From assembly GCA_019671005.1 (NCBI GenBank), contig CM033726.1, positions 2,728,001 through 2,792,000 on the forward strand: 64,000 nt of DNA, read 5' to 3'. The notes beneath the pieces were generated by a model, which was not told where the DNA came from, searched no databases, and was given only the letters and a program-made list of their open reading frames with translations. A program made the position numbers and the translations under genes. This document shows positions 35,132-45,910 of this stretch, piece by piece; the first letter of the stretch is position 1, and every line of letters starts with the position of its first letter. The DNA comes from Hibiscus mutabilis. Lineage: Eukaryota; Streptophyta; Magnoliopsida; Malvales; Malvaceae.

Positions 35132-35689
35132 TCTAAATTGTCCAACAAAGCCCCACTTATCCTAGTGATTAGGTAAAATAACATTATCCTACATGAGCAG
35201 TGGCTAATTAGGATTTGTCCACGATTACTTTCAATAACTTAGTTAAATATGCACTCCATACAAAGATACAATCATTGCAAGTTTGAAATTTTGGTATTTA
35301 CTATAATAAAAGTCCTATCATATATTGCAAATTATTGGTTTACTTCCTTTTTAAGATAGAAGACAAATATATCGTACCAATGGTACATGTACATATGATA
35401 ATGTGTATATGTATATCATATCATTGGTCATTCGTAAAAAAAAAAATTGAGTTAAAATTAGGTGATTGTAATTACAGATTGAGATGAATTTTTTAAAATT
35501 AAAAAAAAAGTTAGGAAGAACTTTTGAACTTAGAAGATTGAGTATAAGAGTTGCAAAAATTCTTTTTGTCATCGAGTGTTCTTTAAATAAACTAAATTTT
35601 AAAAAAGTCACAGAAAATGAACATATACCGTACAAAAAAATAAAAATAACTATTTACATAATTTAATGCATATAAGAGATTAATAACTT
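35132..35689. other. AT-rich spacer, no gene
   Basis: Nothing recognisable; short frames on both strands have no domain. Confidence 0.4.
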
Positions 35690-36260
35690 AATTTCTCAAA
35701 TATAATTTAAATAATAATTTTTTTTCAAATAGACGGGATTAATACATATACTTTAAATATCATTTAAATTCAACAATTAATAAAATATCATTAAAAAATT
35801 TAAATAAGAAATTAATATATACATCATTCAAATATACTTAGTAATGCTATATTTTAAAAAATATTTATTTACATGATATAATACATATATAGATATAAAA
35901 AAACGGATAATTAATAAAATATTCAAACAAGTATCGAATATAATTATGTATTTATATGTTATTTTTATTGTTTAAATAAGCAAAACATGTCTCAATTATT
36001 AGTTTACCAAACACCTTTATACAATTAGTTAATGGTGTTCATAGTTAACCAAAATATTTCAACGGTTAACATTTAAGTTATGTTCTTAGTGTAATTAAAA
36101 GATAACGTCTAAATTAATATGTTCTAGTTACACTAAGAACAAAACATACATGTTAGCCGTTATAGTATTTTGGTTAAACATGAACACCCCTACAATTAGT
36201 TAATGCGCACATCTAATCAAATTAGTTAATGCAATCAACTAGTCAAATTTAATAAATCAC
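35690..36260. mobile_element. Harbinger-like MITE, decayed 3' fragment (copy 2), interrupted
   Basis: Follows the interior and 3' half of the elements at 31975-32670 and 55667-56348 (for example AATATACTTAGTAATGCTATA, TGTTATTTTTATTGTTTAAA and TACCAAACACCTTTATACAA). The 5' TIR is lost, and a 156-bp palindromic element at 36035-36190 splits it. Confidence 0.55.
36035..36190. mobile_element. 156-bp palindromic MITE nested in a MITE
   Basis: The two halves pair over nearly their full length: GTGTTCATAGTTAACCAAAA on the left against GTGTTCATGTTTAACCAAAA read inward from the right. It is flanked by a perfect 15-bp direct repeat TACAATTAGTTAATG (36020-36034, 36191-36205). Confidence 0.75.
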
Positions 36261-37414
36261 TGTGTCTCGTTTATTTATTTTAAAATATCAATTAATGACA
36301 ACTAATAATTTTATTTGGCTATAATAGAGCAATATTTATATTTTCAATACAAATTAGAGATTTACACCCACACAAAACGAAAAAAAAAAACGGATAAACA
36401 GTTTTACTATCCGACCAGTTAAAGAACCTAACGCCTGATAATTTTTAATCCAACTAGTAAAATAATTATATCCGTGTTATTTTCATTCCACACATTTTAA
36501 TTACTCAATCTCATGTATTAATCAATCTCATGTTCTGTATTATTCAGTATACTAATTTAATCTTCACGTAAACTCATTTAGCGTAAGAATTGAAATACTA
36601 CCATCTACTGTACGTTGGTATAATTAATACAAACATCATTTTATTCATTTAATAATATAAACATTATATTAGTGTGATTACAAATAAAAAGTAACAATAT
36701 AAATAATACATAAATTCTGATATACAAATTTCCTGAACAAACAAATAGCATATTTTATATATTTTTTTAATATACAATTCGATGCTATACTAATAATATT
36801 CTTTTAACCTTATAAATCAAAAAAATATTAAATATTTAAATATACTTAATTTCACATCCTCCGTTATATTATACAGACGGGAATATTGACCGAACTAAAC
36901 AAACATATTCTTATATACTTTTAATTTAACTGAATAAAATTTTAGATATTTTCTAACCCTTACAGAATATCACATTTTTATCTCCATAAAAATGGGGTGC
37001 GTGCATGCATCGGCCGACCCAACAAAAAAAAATCTTCACAGCATATTATTCTTCCATTCAGTTTTTTTTTTTTTATCTCTCTATTATTTAATTCTATTTT
37101 TAAGTAGATTGTATCTGGTCGTTGTATTTCTTTATCTCATATTTAATTAAAAAAGGGAAATTACAATTGGAATTTGACTTGGGAAGAAGGGAATATTCCA
37201 GGAACAGTTCAAAGAAACAGGATAGGGCATTATCGTAAATACAGATAATGGCGGCAATTGAGTTAAATTAATTAAATAGTTGATATGGAAATTGGAATTT
37301 CGAAGCGGATGAGATGAGCTGTGACCTAATAATGACAGCCAGACAGTTAAGTCCTGTCTTCGGTTCGCGTCCGGTTGGATTCAAACTTAGTAGTACTATT
37401 TTTTTAATCGGCTT
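36261..37414. other. AT-rich spacer, no gene
   Basis: No coding region or RNA gene seen. Some A/T-rich direct repetition; a GC-containing patch lies around 36985-37020. Confidence 0.4.
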
Positions 37415-37878
37415 ATATTTATAAATAATCACTTAAATATATATTAATTTTTTATTTAAATATTTAAAGTATTTTTTTATTAAAACAAATATTTAAAATA
37501 TATTTTTAGTTAAATTTAATACTTAAAATATATTTTTAATCAAAATAAATATTTAAAATATTATTTTGTTAAAGTACTTAAACTATATATATATATATTC
37601 TCTCTATACTCTTAAAAATTGTTATGTGACATTGATTAAAAAATATATTTTAAGTACCTATTTTAATAAAAAAATAATTTAAATCCCTATTTTAATAAAG
37701 AATATGTTTTAAGCACCTATTTTAAAAAAATTATGTGCTTATTTTAACTAAAAATTATATTTTATATATTTAATTTAACCAAAAAATATATTTTGAAAAC
37801 TTATTTCGATAAAAAAAATTATTTTAAATATTTAAATAAATAAGATAATATATTTTAAATACTTATTTGTGATATAAG
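37415..37878. mobile_element. AT-rich hairpin element (MITE-like)
   Basis: The left half (37420-37610) pairs with the inverted right half (37620-37870): repeated TTAAAATATATTTTTAGTTAA-like words on one side correspond to their complements on the other. The central part is around TATATATATATTCTCTC. Ends are not sharply defined. Confidence 0.5.
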
Positions 37879-37929
37879 TATTTTTATTTCTAATTTTTGT
37901 TTTGAAAACCTTTAAAAAATGAAAAAAAG

Positions 37930-38140
37930 AAATTGAAAAAAAGGACGGTTTTTTTGACTTGGAGGGGTGGGGGGACAAAAATGACCCAAGACAGCACGCC
38001 GATAGAGTTATTGGTGAGCTGGCAACTTTGGATAAGGTTCAGCATTTAATAGTACCTTAACCTTATCCCCTTTATTACTATTTAAAAAGCTCTCCGTCTC
38101 TGTCTTCGCTCTCCTCTCGTGTTTCTTGCGTCTGCTTATT
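37930..38140 (+). promoter_or_regulatory. Promoter-like segment with no gene after it
   Basis: GATAAGG (I-box type), TATTTAAAAAG as a TATA candidate near 38080, then a CT-rich leader-like run (TCTCCGTCTCTGTCTTCGCTC). No open frame follows before the fold-back element at 38361. Could be the orphaned promoter of a lost gene. Confidence 0.35.
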
Positions 38141-38360
38141 TACCAAGTTAATACTTGGCCCCTACCCCATCTTCCTGCCCTTTCGGTTCAATTTAAATAT
38201 TCAATATTAATATTTATTAATTATAAAAAAACACATGTTTAAATGGTTTTATAGGTAGATAACATGTTTCAAATCTGGCACAATCAGTGTCTTTATTGAT
38301 TTAGATTTAAATATATATTCTTTAAAATAATTAATTAAATCCAATATATAATATATAAAT

Positions 38361-40438
38361 AATTTTACAGTAAATTCCTATATATCTATTAACGGTTTTA
38401 ATTAGAATTGAAATCCAGAAGATTTAAATTGTTATTATTATTTTTTAGAATAAAATATTAAGAAAATATTTTTATATTATTTTTTCAATTTTTTTTATTT
38501 TTTTAATTCAAAAAATAATTAAATTTTTATTACTACAATAATTCTTACATTTATTTTAATTCTTCCATATTTACACATTTTAACAATTTAATCATAATTC
38601 GAAAATAAAATAAAATTAACCATCGTTATTTACCTATTAGTTTAGCCTTATTTTAATTTAAAATAATTCAACCAAAAATCTTAAATTCTAAACAAGAAAC
38701 CCTAAACTGTAGGATTGAAACACTAAACACTAAACCTTTAAACCCAAAAATTTAAATTAGAAACTCAAAAACCCTAAACCCAAACCTTAAACTTGAAACA
38801 CTAAACTCTAAAATTGAGTCACTAAAACAAAAACCCCTAAACCCTAAAATTGAAACTATAAAACCCCAAACCCTACACTTGAAGCCCAAAACACTAAAAA
38901 TTAAACCCTAAATATGAAACCATAAACCCTGAAATTGAAACTCAGACCCCAAACCCTAAACTATAAACACTAAACTAGGATACATAGCCAGTAGCCATAA
39001 ACTTGAAACCATAAACCTTAAACCTTAAACTTAAAACCGTAAATGATTAACCCCTAAATACAAAATTTGAAAAACCATAACCATAAACCATAAGTTTGAT
39101 CTATAAATCATAAACTCCAAAACCTTAAACTTGAAACCTTAAACACCTAAACTTGAAACAATAAACCCATAAAACCTAAAAACTTGAAACTTGAATATAT
39201 AAACCCCAAAATAGCAAAGCCCTAAACTTTAATACTAAACCATAAACCTATAAATCTTAAACTTGAAACTCAAAACCCTAAACCCTACACTTAAATACAT
39301 AAATCATAACTACTAAACCTTAAACTTGGAATCCTACACCTTAAACTTGGCTAAACCCTAAAGCCTTAAACCCTAAGTTTGAAACTTGAAAACCTAAACC
39401 CTAAACTTGAAACTCAAAACCCTAAACCCTAAACTTAAATACATAAATCATAACTACTAAACCTTAAACTTGGAATCCTACACCTTAAACTTGGCTAACC
39501 CCTAAAGCCTTAAACCCTAAGTTTGAATCTTGAAAACCTAAACCCTAAACTTTAAACTTGAAACCACAAACCCTAATTTTGAGTTTATTTATTCAAATTT
39601 AAGGTTTAGGAGTTGAGGGGTTTATAGTTTCAAAGTCAAGTCTCAAGTTTAGGGTTTAGTGGTTTATTGTTTAAAGTTCATGGGTTTAGGGTTTCAAGTT
39701 TAATGTTTTGTAGTTTATGGTTTATATATTCAAATTTAGAGTTTATGGTTTTGAGTTTCAAATTACGGGTTTAGGGGTCAAGTGTTTATGGTTTCAAGTT
39801 TAGATGTTTGTGTATTCAAGTTTATGGTTTAGGGGCGAGTTTCAAATTTAGGGTCCATGGTTTCATATTTAGGGTTTAATTTTAGTGTTTTGGGTTTTAA
39901 GTTTAAGGTTCGAGGTTTATTTTTTTTGAGTTTCTAGATTCAATTTCATGGTTTAGGGTTTATGTTTTAGTGAATTATTTTGGAGTTTAGGGTTTAGAGT
40001 TTAAGGTTTGTGTTTAGGGTTTTTGTGTAGTTTTAATTTTAGGATTTAGGGGTTTAGTGTTTCAATGATATGGTTTATGGTTTTAGGGTTTAGGGTTAGA
40101 TTATTTTAAATTAAAAATAGGGCTAAATTGAATTAATGTGTAAATAATGAAGATTAATTTTATTTTGTTTTTTAAATTAAGATTAAATTGTTAAAATATG
40201 CAAATATGGAGGAATTAAAGTAAATGAATGAATTATTGTAATAATAGAAGTTTAATTATTTTTTGAATTAAAAAATAAAACAAAATCTAAAAAAATAATA
40301 TAAAAATATATTTTTATGATTTGATTCTAAAATAGAATAATAACAATTTACGTTTTTAGGATTTCAATTTCAATTAAAATAGTTAATGGTACATATAAAT
40401 AGTAATACATTATAATACATGACATTTACTGTAAAATT
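38361..40438. mobile_element. 2.1-kb fold-back element with telomere-like arms
   Basis: Outer inverted repeats of about 300 bp (38361-38680 against 40105-40438) pair from AATTTTACAGTAAA inward, including the ATCCAGAAGATTTAAATTG / CAATTTACG...GGATTT region. Inside them, the left arm consists of degenerate CCCTAAAC-type repeats up to about 39580 and the right arm of GGGTTTAG-type repeats to about 40110. The whole is one large inverted repeat. The left arm is longer because of an internal duplication (39261-39568). No coding capacity and no obvious target duplication. Confidence 0.8.
39261..39568. repeat. 154-bp tandem duplication inside the telomere-like arm
   Basis: The text starting ACTTGAAACTCAAAACCC at 39261 recurs at 39415 with few differences, including the distinctive AACTTGGAATCCTACACC segment. 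This is the main reason the two arms differ in length. Confidence 0.8.
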
Positions 40439-40565
40439 GTCCTATGATTCACACGTGGATTTATACTTTTAAAATCTTTTTCTTTCTATTGAAGTTTAGG
40501 TATTATCAGATGGGTCCCAATAGATTGAGAGAGGGATTTTCTTCTAAGCAGATTATAGTTTCTAT

Positions 40566-41160
40566 TATGGGTGTTTATATTTCGTTTTAATTGAAGTAAT
40601 CGAGTAAATCAAAATTTTATCAGTAAATTAATTTGAAGAATAGTCAGTTAATGGTTTAATTTTTTTTAAATTTCAGTTATCGGTTAATTCGGTTCGAGAC
40701 CGGTTGATTAACTAAAATTATTATATATTATATATATTTATTTTTTGTCACTGAACTTTTAAAAGTTATAAAATGACCATTAAATTTTTATATATTATAA
40801 GATGATCATTAAACTTTATCAAATTAGCACAAAATAATCATTAAATTTATTAAATTATTACAAATTGGCCATTAAATTTTTCAAATTTTATTAATAACTT
40901 ATAACGTGCAATGTGTCAAAGACCATTGTGTAATAATTCGATAATTTTAATTATTGTTTTTTAACTTATAAAAATTCAGTGACAAAAAATATTTTAGCAT
41001 AGTTTAGTGACTATTTGTGTAATATATCTAAAATCTCATAATAAATTTCAATTAATTCAAAAATTAACCGAATTAACCGATTATTTTTTATTTGTTTAAA
41101 AATTAAAGAAATCAATTTAATTAACGATTAAAAAAAACAGTTAGTAACCGTAAGTTTACT
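40566..41160. mobile_element. TIR element with a nested smaller MITE
   Basis: TTATCGGTTAATTCGGTT near 40677 is matched in inverse near 41056-41073. Boundaries near 40566 and 41160 are approximate. A second inverted repeat pair beginning 'TTTTTTGTCACTGAA' on both sides delimits a nested element at about 40739-40991. Confidence 0.45.
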
Positions 41161-41994
41161 CTTTTTTTATGATCATATTGCCTATGTGTATATTTTATAT
41201 TAATAAAATTTAAATATATATAAGTTTATTTATACAATTAGAAGGAATAAAAAGATGATTTAATATTATATATATTAAAGTTTATTGTTGGGTACACCAA
41301 CGTATCTTCCTAATTATAAAAAGTGGCACACAACTGCAAGTTAGGTTACACATAAGTTGGTACAATTTATTGATGGAAATCGTGCGCTGCTTATTTTAAA
41401 ACAGAAATTTGGAGGGGGGAAATGCCAATTTTGGCTTCTGAAGTTTTCTTAATCCCTAATTTACAAGAAAATGTCTATGTAATTCCAAGTGTCCGAGTAA
41501 TTCTAAGAAGCTTCTAAATTAAAAAAATTAAAATTTTTAACTTCTACCTAAACTATCATTTGAGAAGCTGTGACGAACGAAGCCGTAATTTTTTTAAATT
41601 AATTGTTAATTTAAATTAAAATTTAGTAATTTACCGCATGTGTTACTTCATTTTTATCTGAATCGTGTATTACTTTTTTTTAATCTAAAAATAGACATTC
41701 ATTTAGAAAATCTATTTTTCTTATACCTAATTTCTTTTCGTTTCAAATATAATTACTTTTAGATATTTTTAACAGTCAGGATAATAGATTTAAGTGTGTG
41801 AATGTGTTTAAATAAAATTATCATTAGTTTAAAGATCCGAAATTTAACATGATCATCTGTTTTCTTTTTAGTAAGAGTACTCGCAATAAAAATATCAGTC
41901 AATACTATCAACGTTAGATACGTTGAACCAAATAAAATAAAATTAAAAATTATATAAAAATCAGATTCAAATATAATTTATACACAAATTATGA
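41161..41994. other. AT-rich spacer, no gene
   Basis: Nothing recognisable apart from scattered A/T-rich simple sequence. Confidence 0.4.
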
Positions 41995-42480
41995 TTATAT
42001 ACACCCAACTTTTAATCCTTACCGATTTGTTTGCTTCCCATCCCCAACCCGTACGGGCATGGGAACACGTGTAACACTCCCGCCACCGTTTCCCAGCAAC
42101 GACCTAAACATCAGTGGGCGGGACCCATGTCATCTGTCCACGTCGTCTCAGATCTTGGGGTGACACGTGGTTAGCACTTAAAAGAGAAAGTGGGCGGGGG
42201 GGGGGGGGGTGAGGTCGGCTTGCTTGGTGCCATGTCGGGGATGGCCTAATCCTAAAAAAATTCGAACCATGTGTGGGGCCCATGATTATCTGGTCGCCGC
42301 ATTCCACGGATTGGCGGAGATATGGAAGGGGTGGACCCATTTCGTCCCTATCCAAAACCCATTTGATGGTCCCCATTTTAGCTAAGAATGTTACAAATCG
42401 TATCCTCCACGCATCGATTTTATTATTTATTTTACATAGTATTACCGATGAATTAATTCCATGGATAGTACCATGTAGGT
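41995..42480. other. GC-rich island with G-box motifs, no gene
   Basis: Unusually GC-rich for this area, with CACGTG at 42067-42072 and 42164-42169, several ACGT cores and a G homopolymer of about 15 near 42197. Open frames crossing it have low-complexity Pro-rich translations and no recognisable domain. Composition resembles a promoter or leader whose gene has been lost. Confidence 0.4.
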
Positions 42481-43093
42481 AATTAGGGAGGGTCATTTGA
42501 TTCGAATTTAACGAATTTTGATTTGATTATAGGTTAAATTTGATTTTGTAAATAAAAAGATCGAATCATAGTTGAGTTTTGAATAAAAAATATTTGATTT
42601 AATTTCGGAATGACTAATTGCTATAATTTTCCTTTCTCTCTCTATATTTTCAATTAGTTCCAAACACGTTTTTCCAATATAAATCAATCACTATTAATTT
42701 AGAACAACTACTACGGCCCTACCCTATTCCTTCTTAAAACCGGCACGAGTATTTGTTCAAGGGTGATTCTCAATGATATCGAAGGTTTTCAATTTTACAA
42801 AGAGATTAATGAACTTTTTTTTAAAACTAAAAATATATGGAAATAAATAACCATGTGATGTAAGTGCACATGTGTCGGTCCGAATGAACATGGATAACTG
42901 AGTTTTTTTTAAGAAATAAGATTGTAATTCGAATCAATTTAGACAACGAGCACCAATAATATAAAAAATTTATATTTGGGGCCTTTTACACTCATTGGAT
43001 CATTGGTTATGAACCCAAAGTCATTTGGGCTACTATTGTGATCCCTTTAACAACTAAAAGGGGTTAATTTTGTATAATGATAAAATTGAAAAA
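42481..43093. other. Spacer, no gene
   Basis: AT-rich DNA without recognisable features. Confidence 0.4.
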
Positions 43094-43483
43094 CAAATTG
43101 GTGGATAATCCCAACCCAAGTTAATACTGAAAAAATAGGGTATATGGGGAGAAATTTGAGAATTTACGACAAAAGTTACAGGGTTAAAGAGGTGACATAT
43201 GTCACCTGCAGGTAGCGTCTTGATTTTTTAAATATATTTAGTTGTAACTTAGTCGGCGCATGGCTCGCATGGCCCACGTAAAAGCATGGAAAATAAAGGA
43301 AAAAAACCACCTGCATGTGGCTTCTTTCTACACAGACCAAATATAATATAAACAAATTAAAAACGCCACCTGTAGGTGGCGTCCTCCTCAATCCTTGTAG
43401 ATTTTGCCGTAAATTTCCAATTTTCCTCTCACATACCCTATTTTTTCAACATTAACTTGGAGTTGGATTATCCACCAAAATTT
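43094..43483. mobile_element. 390-bp TIR element with CACCTGCAGGTGGCG-type palindromes
   Basis: Outer inverted repeats of about 90 bp: AAATTGGTGGATAATCCCAA on the left, AAATTTTGGTGGATAATCCAA read inward from the right, both followed by AAAAAATAGGGTAT. The interior contains a perfect 16-base palindrome GGTGACATATGTCACC at 43193-43208 and repeated CACCTGNAGGTGGC half-sites up to 43385. No coding capacity. Confidence 0.72.
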
Positions 43484-44185
43484 GCCGATAAAATTGCACT
43501 GTCATGCGTCTCTAATATTATTTATGGTTCCGCTTTCAACTCGATTTGTTTTGAAATTTGAACGTTATTTAAGGATTTTAACATCTTATTATAGGAAATT
43601 TTACTAATAAACAAATTACAATGCCTTAACTACCAATTTAGAAAGATGAGTAAAAACTAATGCATGTTTAAAATAAAGCAATACATATTTACTATATCGT
43701 TGTTCGAATTAAGTCATATGAGTAGTTAAAAACTACATAGTGAAGATAGTTTATTGAAACTAGTGTACTAAACATAAAGAAAAATTGACACTCTTTAAGT
43801 CTAACCAAACATACCAATAAACCGACGTCCATTGCTTTTTATTAAAAAACTGAACTTTATTTTAAAGAAATATTTTTTAATTATGTGGTATTATTTGATT
43901 CATTAGTGACGATGTAAGGGTATTTACGTTGTCAGTACATGAATCTAAGAGTAATTGACAGAAAAATTTAGACAAACTTTTTGTCTATGAAAAATCAGGG
44001 TATTTCGAAATAGAGAGAAGGAATTTATTCTTTTGTGTTTTGAGTAGCAATTTATATGAGTTAAGAAAAAAAAACACCAAAATATAGAAAGTTAAGAAAT
44101 TTCCCCTTCTGCAAATCAAATCAGAAAAGCAATCAGTAGCCAAATAAACTAAAAACTTCAAAACGAAACCTGCATTGAATATTCA
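43484..44185. other. Spacer, no protein gene
   Basis: AT-rich region upstream (3' side) of the tRNA gene. Nothing recognisable. Confidence 0.4.
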
Positions 44186-44190
44186 AAAAT
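44186..44190 (-). terminator. Pol III terminator of the tRNA-Leu gene
   Basis: Five T residues on the minus strand, nine bases past the tRNA 3' end. Confidence 0.8.
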
Positions 44191-44199
44191 AGAACAATT

Positions 44200-44206
44200 G
44201 TTGAGA

Positions 44207-44239
<33 letters not shown>

Positions 44240-44279
44240 ACCTTAATCTGGCGCCTTAGACCAACTCGGCCATCTCAAC
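44200..44279 (-). tRNA. tRNA-Leu (anticodon AAG)
   Basis: Reading the minus strand: a 7-bp acceptor stem GTTGAGA/TCTCAAC with discriminator A; A box TGGCCGAGTTGGTC; anticodon stem CCAGA/TCTGG with loop TTAAGGT (anticodon AAG); an extra arm as expected for class II tRNA-Leu; and B box GGTTCAAATCC. No intron. All stems pair, so it is probably functional. It decodes CUU/CUC leucine codons after A34 modification to inosine. Confidence 0.95.
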
Positions 44280-44877
44280 ATTTTTTGAAGGTTCTCCAAA
44301 CTAAGGCATATATAAATTTCAGAGAAATGATGGCCCTTTGAATTTTAATTAAGCATTTATTTGAATTAAAGCAACATTGACCATTTGAATACAAGGGCTT
44401 TAAGATAATTTCAGTTTTACAATATAAGTTATTAGTTATCTTTATTTCTTCTCTTTAATGTCAATTTTCAAAGTTAAATAACAAAGATGCCCACTCTTAT
44501 GTTGGTTTTATCGATTAATCTCTTTATAGTCTACTTATAATTATTGAAATTTAGTTCAATTATAAGAATTTATTCATATCTAAAAATCAAAGGCCAATCG
44601 ATTAAGATAACACTGCTTACAGACTTTTTGTTATATTTGAACGTGTTAGCATGAGTTCATTACCATTTTTTTTGAACAATTTCTACCTAGAGGAGAGAAA
44701 ATTTGCTCATAATAATTTTTGAGTCCACAACTTAAGGGAAAGATGTCGACTGAGAGTTTTAACCAATTACTCTATAAATTGTTGACTCATTATCATTTTT
44801 TTTCTAACTATCTCCTTAAGCTTTGTCGAAATATATACTAACCCCTTAAAGATTTATTTATTAATTGAACTTTAAAT
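44280..44877. other. Spacer, no gene
   Basis: AT-rich; the tRNA upstream region contains CAA-like trinucleotides typical near plant tRNA start sites. Nothing else recognised. Confidence 0.4.
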
Positions 44878-45072
44878 AAAGAGAAACTTCAATACACAGG
44901 CTGTGTAAGCCTTTTAATTTTAGAGGTTATGGGTTTAGTTTAGAGCTTAGAGTTTAAGGGTTTGAGTTGTAGAATTTAGAATTTAAAGTTAGTGTTTAAA
45001 ATTTAGGGTTAATTCTGGTTTATAATATAAATAAGCAGACTTGTGTAAAAAACTTGTGTATCAAATTTATAT
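44878..45072. mobile_element. MITE with telomere-like interior (copy 2)
   Basis: The left end AAGAGAAACTTCAATACACA and the right end, read inward (AAATTTGATACACAAG), match the ends of the element at 13437-13683. The interior is degenerate TTTAGGG-type sequence, inverted relative to copy 1. Confidence 0.6.
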
Positions 45073-45370
45073 AAAATGACCAAGTTACCATTTGTTAATA
45101 CTTATTATTCTATTTGTTTTTATATATTTTTCAATATATTGTTTAATTAGTCTTTTCAATTTCGTATGAATATGATAAATGATTTTATTTACTTTTGTAG
45201 TACATTTTTTTTATTTACTCTTCAAATACTGTTTATTATATTATTGTATTAATCTACATTTACTTTGAAATCTCGAGTTGAATATTGATAGATATTCCCG
45301 ATAATCGATAAGTCAAAATTAACTATGATAATGTTAATTTATTGACAAACTATCATTATTAAGTACATTT

Positions 45371-45462
45371 CAATGTTCGTGTTATGGTATTTATCATTTA
45401 TTTTCCAACAACAATTCAATGTTCGTGTTATGGAATTTATCATTTATTTTCCAACAACAATT
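45371..45462. repeat. 46-bp tandem duplication
   Basis: Two adjacent copies starting CAATGTTCGTGTTATGG, at 45371 and 45417, differ at one base, so the duplication is recent. Confidence 0.9.
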
Positions 45463-45910
45463 TTTGTATTGTATTGGATGGATTTCAGACAATTGATATA
45501 TAGTAAATTTTACTTATTTTAAAATGTGTGAAAAATTAGAGTCAGTTTAATCAGTTTTTCGACCAAATCTATTACAAATAAAGTTTTCAGGGGGCACAAA
45601 CTTTCTGAAGCTGGTTTAGCAGATGACAGAGAGAAAGTTTTGCAGCTGCATGATCTCAAACATCCGCGAAACAAAGATGCTAACAACACATATATTATTT
45701 ACAAGAAACAGCCATTTAAGTCTCTCATTCAAATGACCATAAATCCCTTGTGGTCTCTGTAGACTCATCCACATTCATTACACCAAATTCTCTCCCAAAG
45801 GGAGACATAAAAAGTGCATTACCTAAACTTACAAATCCAAGGACGGATGATAACTAACCCCTCCACAATAAGTAGAATTCTGTTGAAATACTTCCAAAAT
45901 TTTCACCCCC
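45463..45910. other. 3' flank of the spermidine synthase gene
   Basis: Presumably contains the gene's 3' UTR (from about 45600 to 45910 the composition is less AT-rich). No other feature. Confidence 0.45.

Noticed and set aside
38690..40110. True internal telomere or chromosome-fusion site
   Set aside because: The repeats are very degenerate and bounded by 300-bp inverted ends, which fits a fold-back element better than a fusion.
42104..42496. 130-codon Pro-rich minus-strand frame
   Set aside because: Arises from GC-rich DNA including the poly-G run; no domain.
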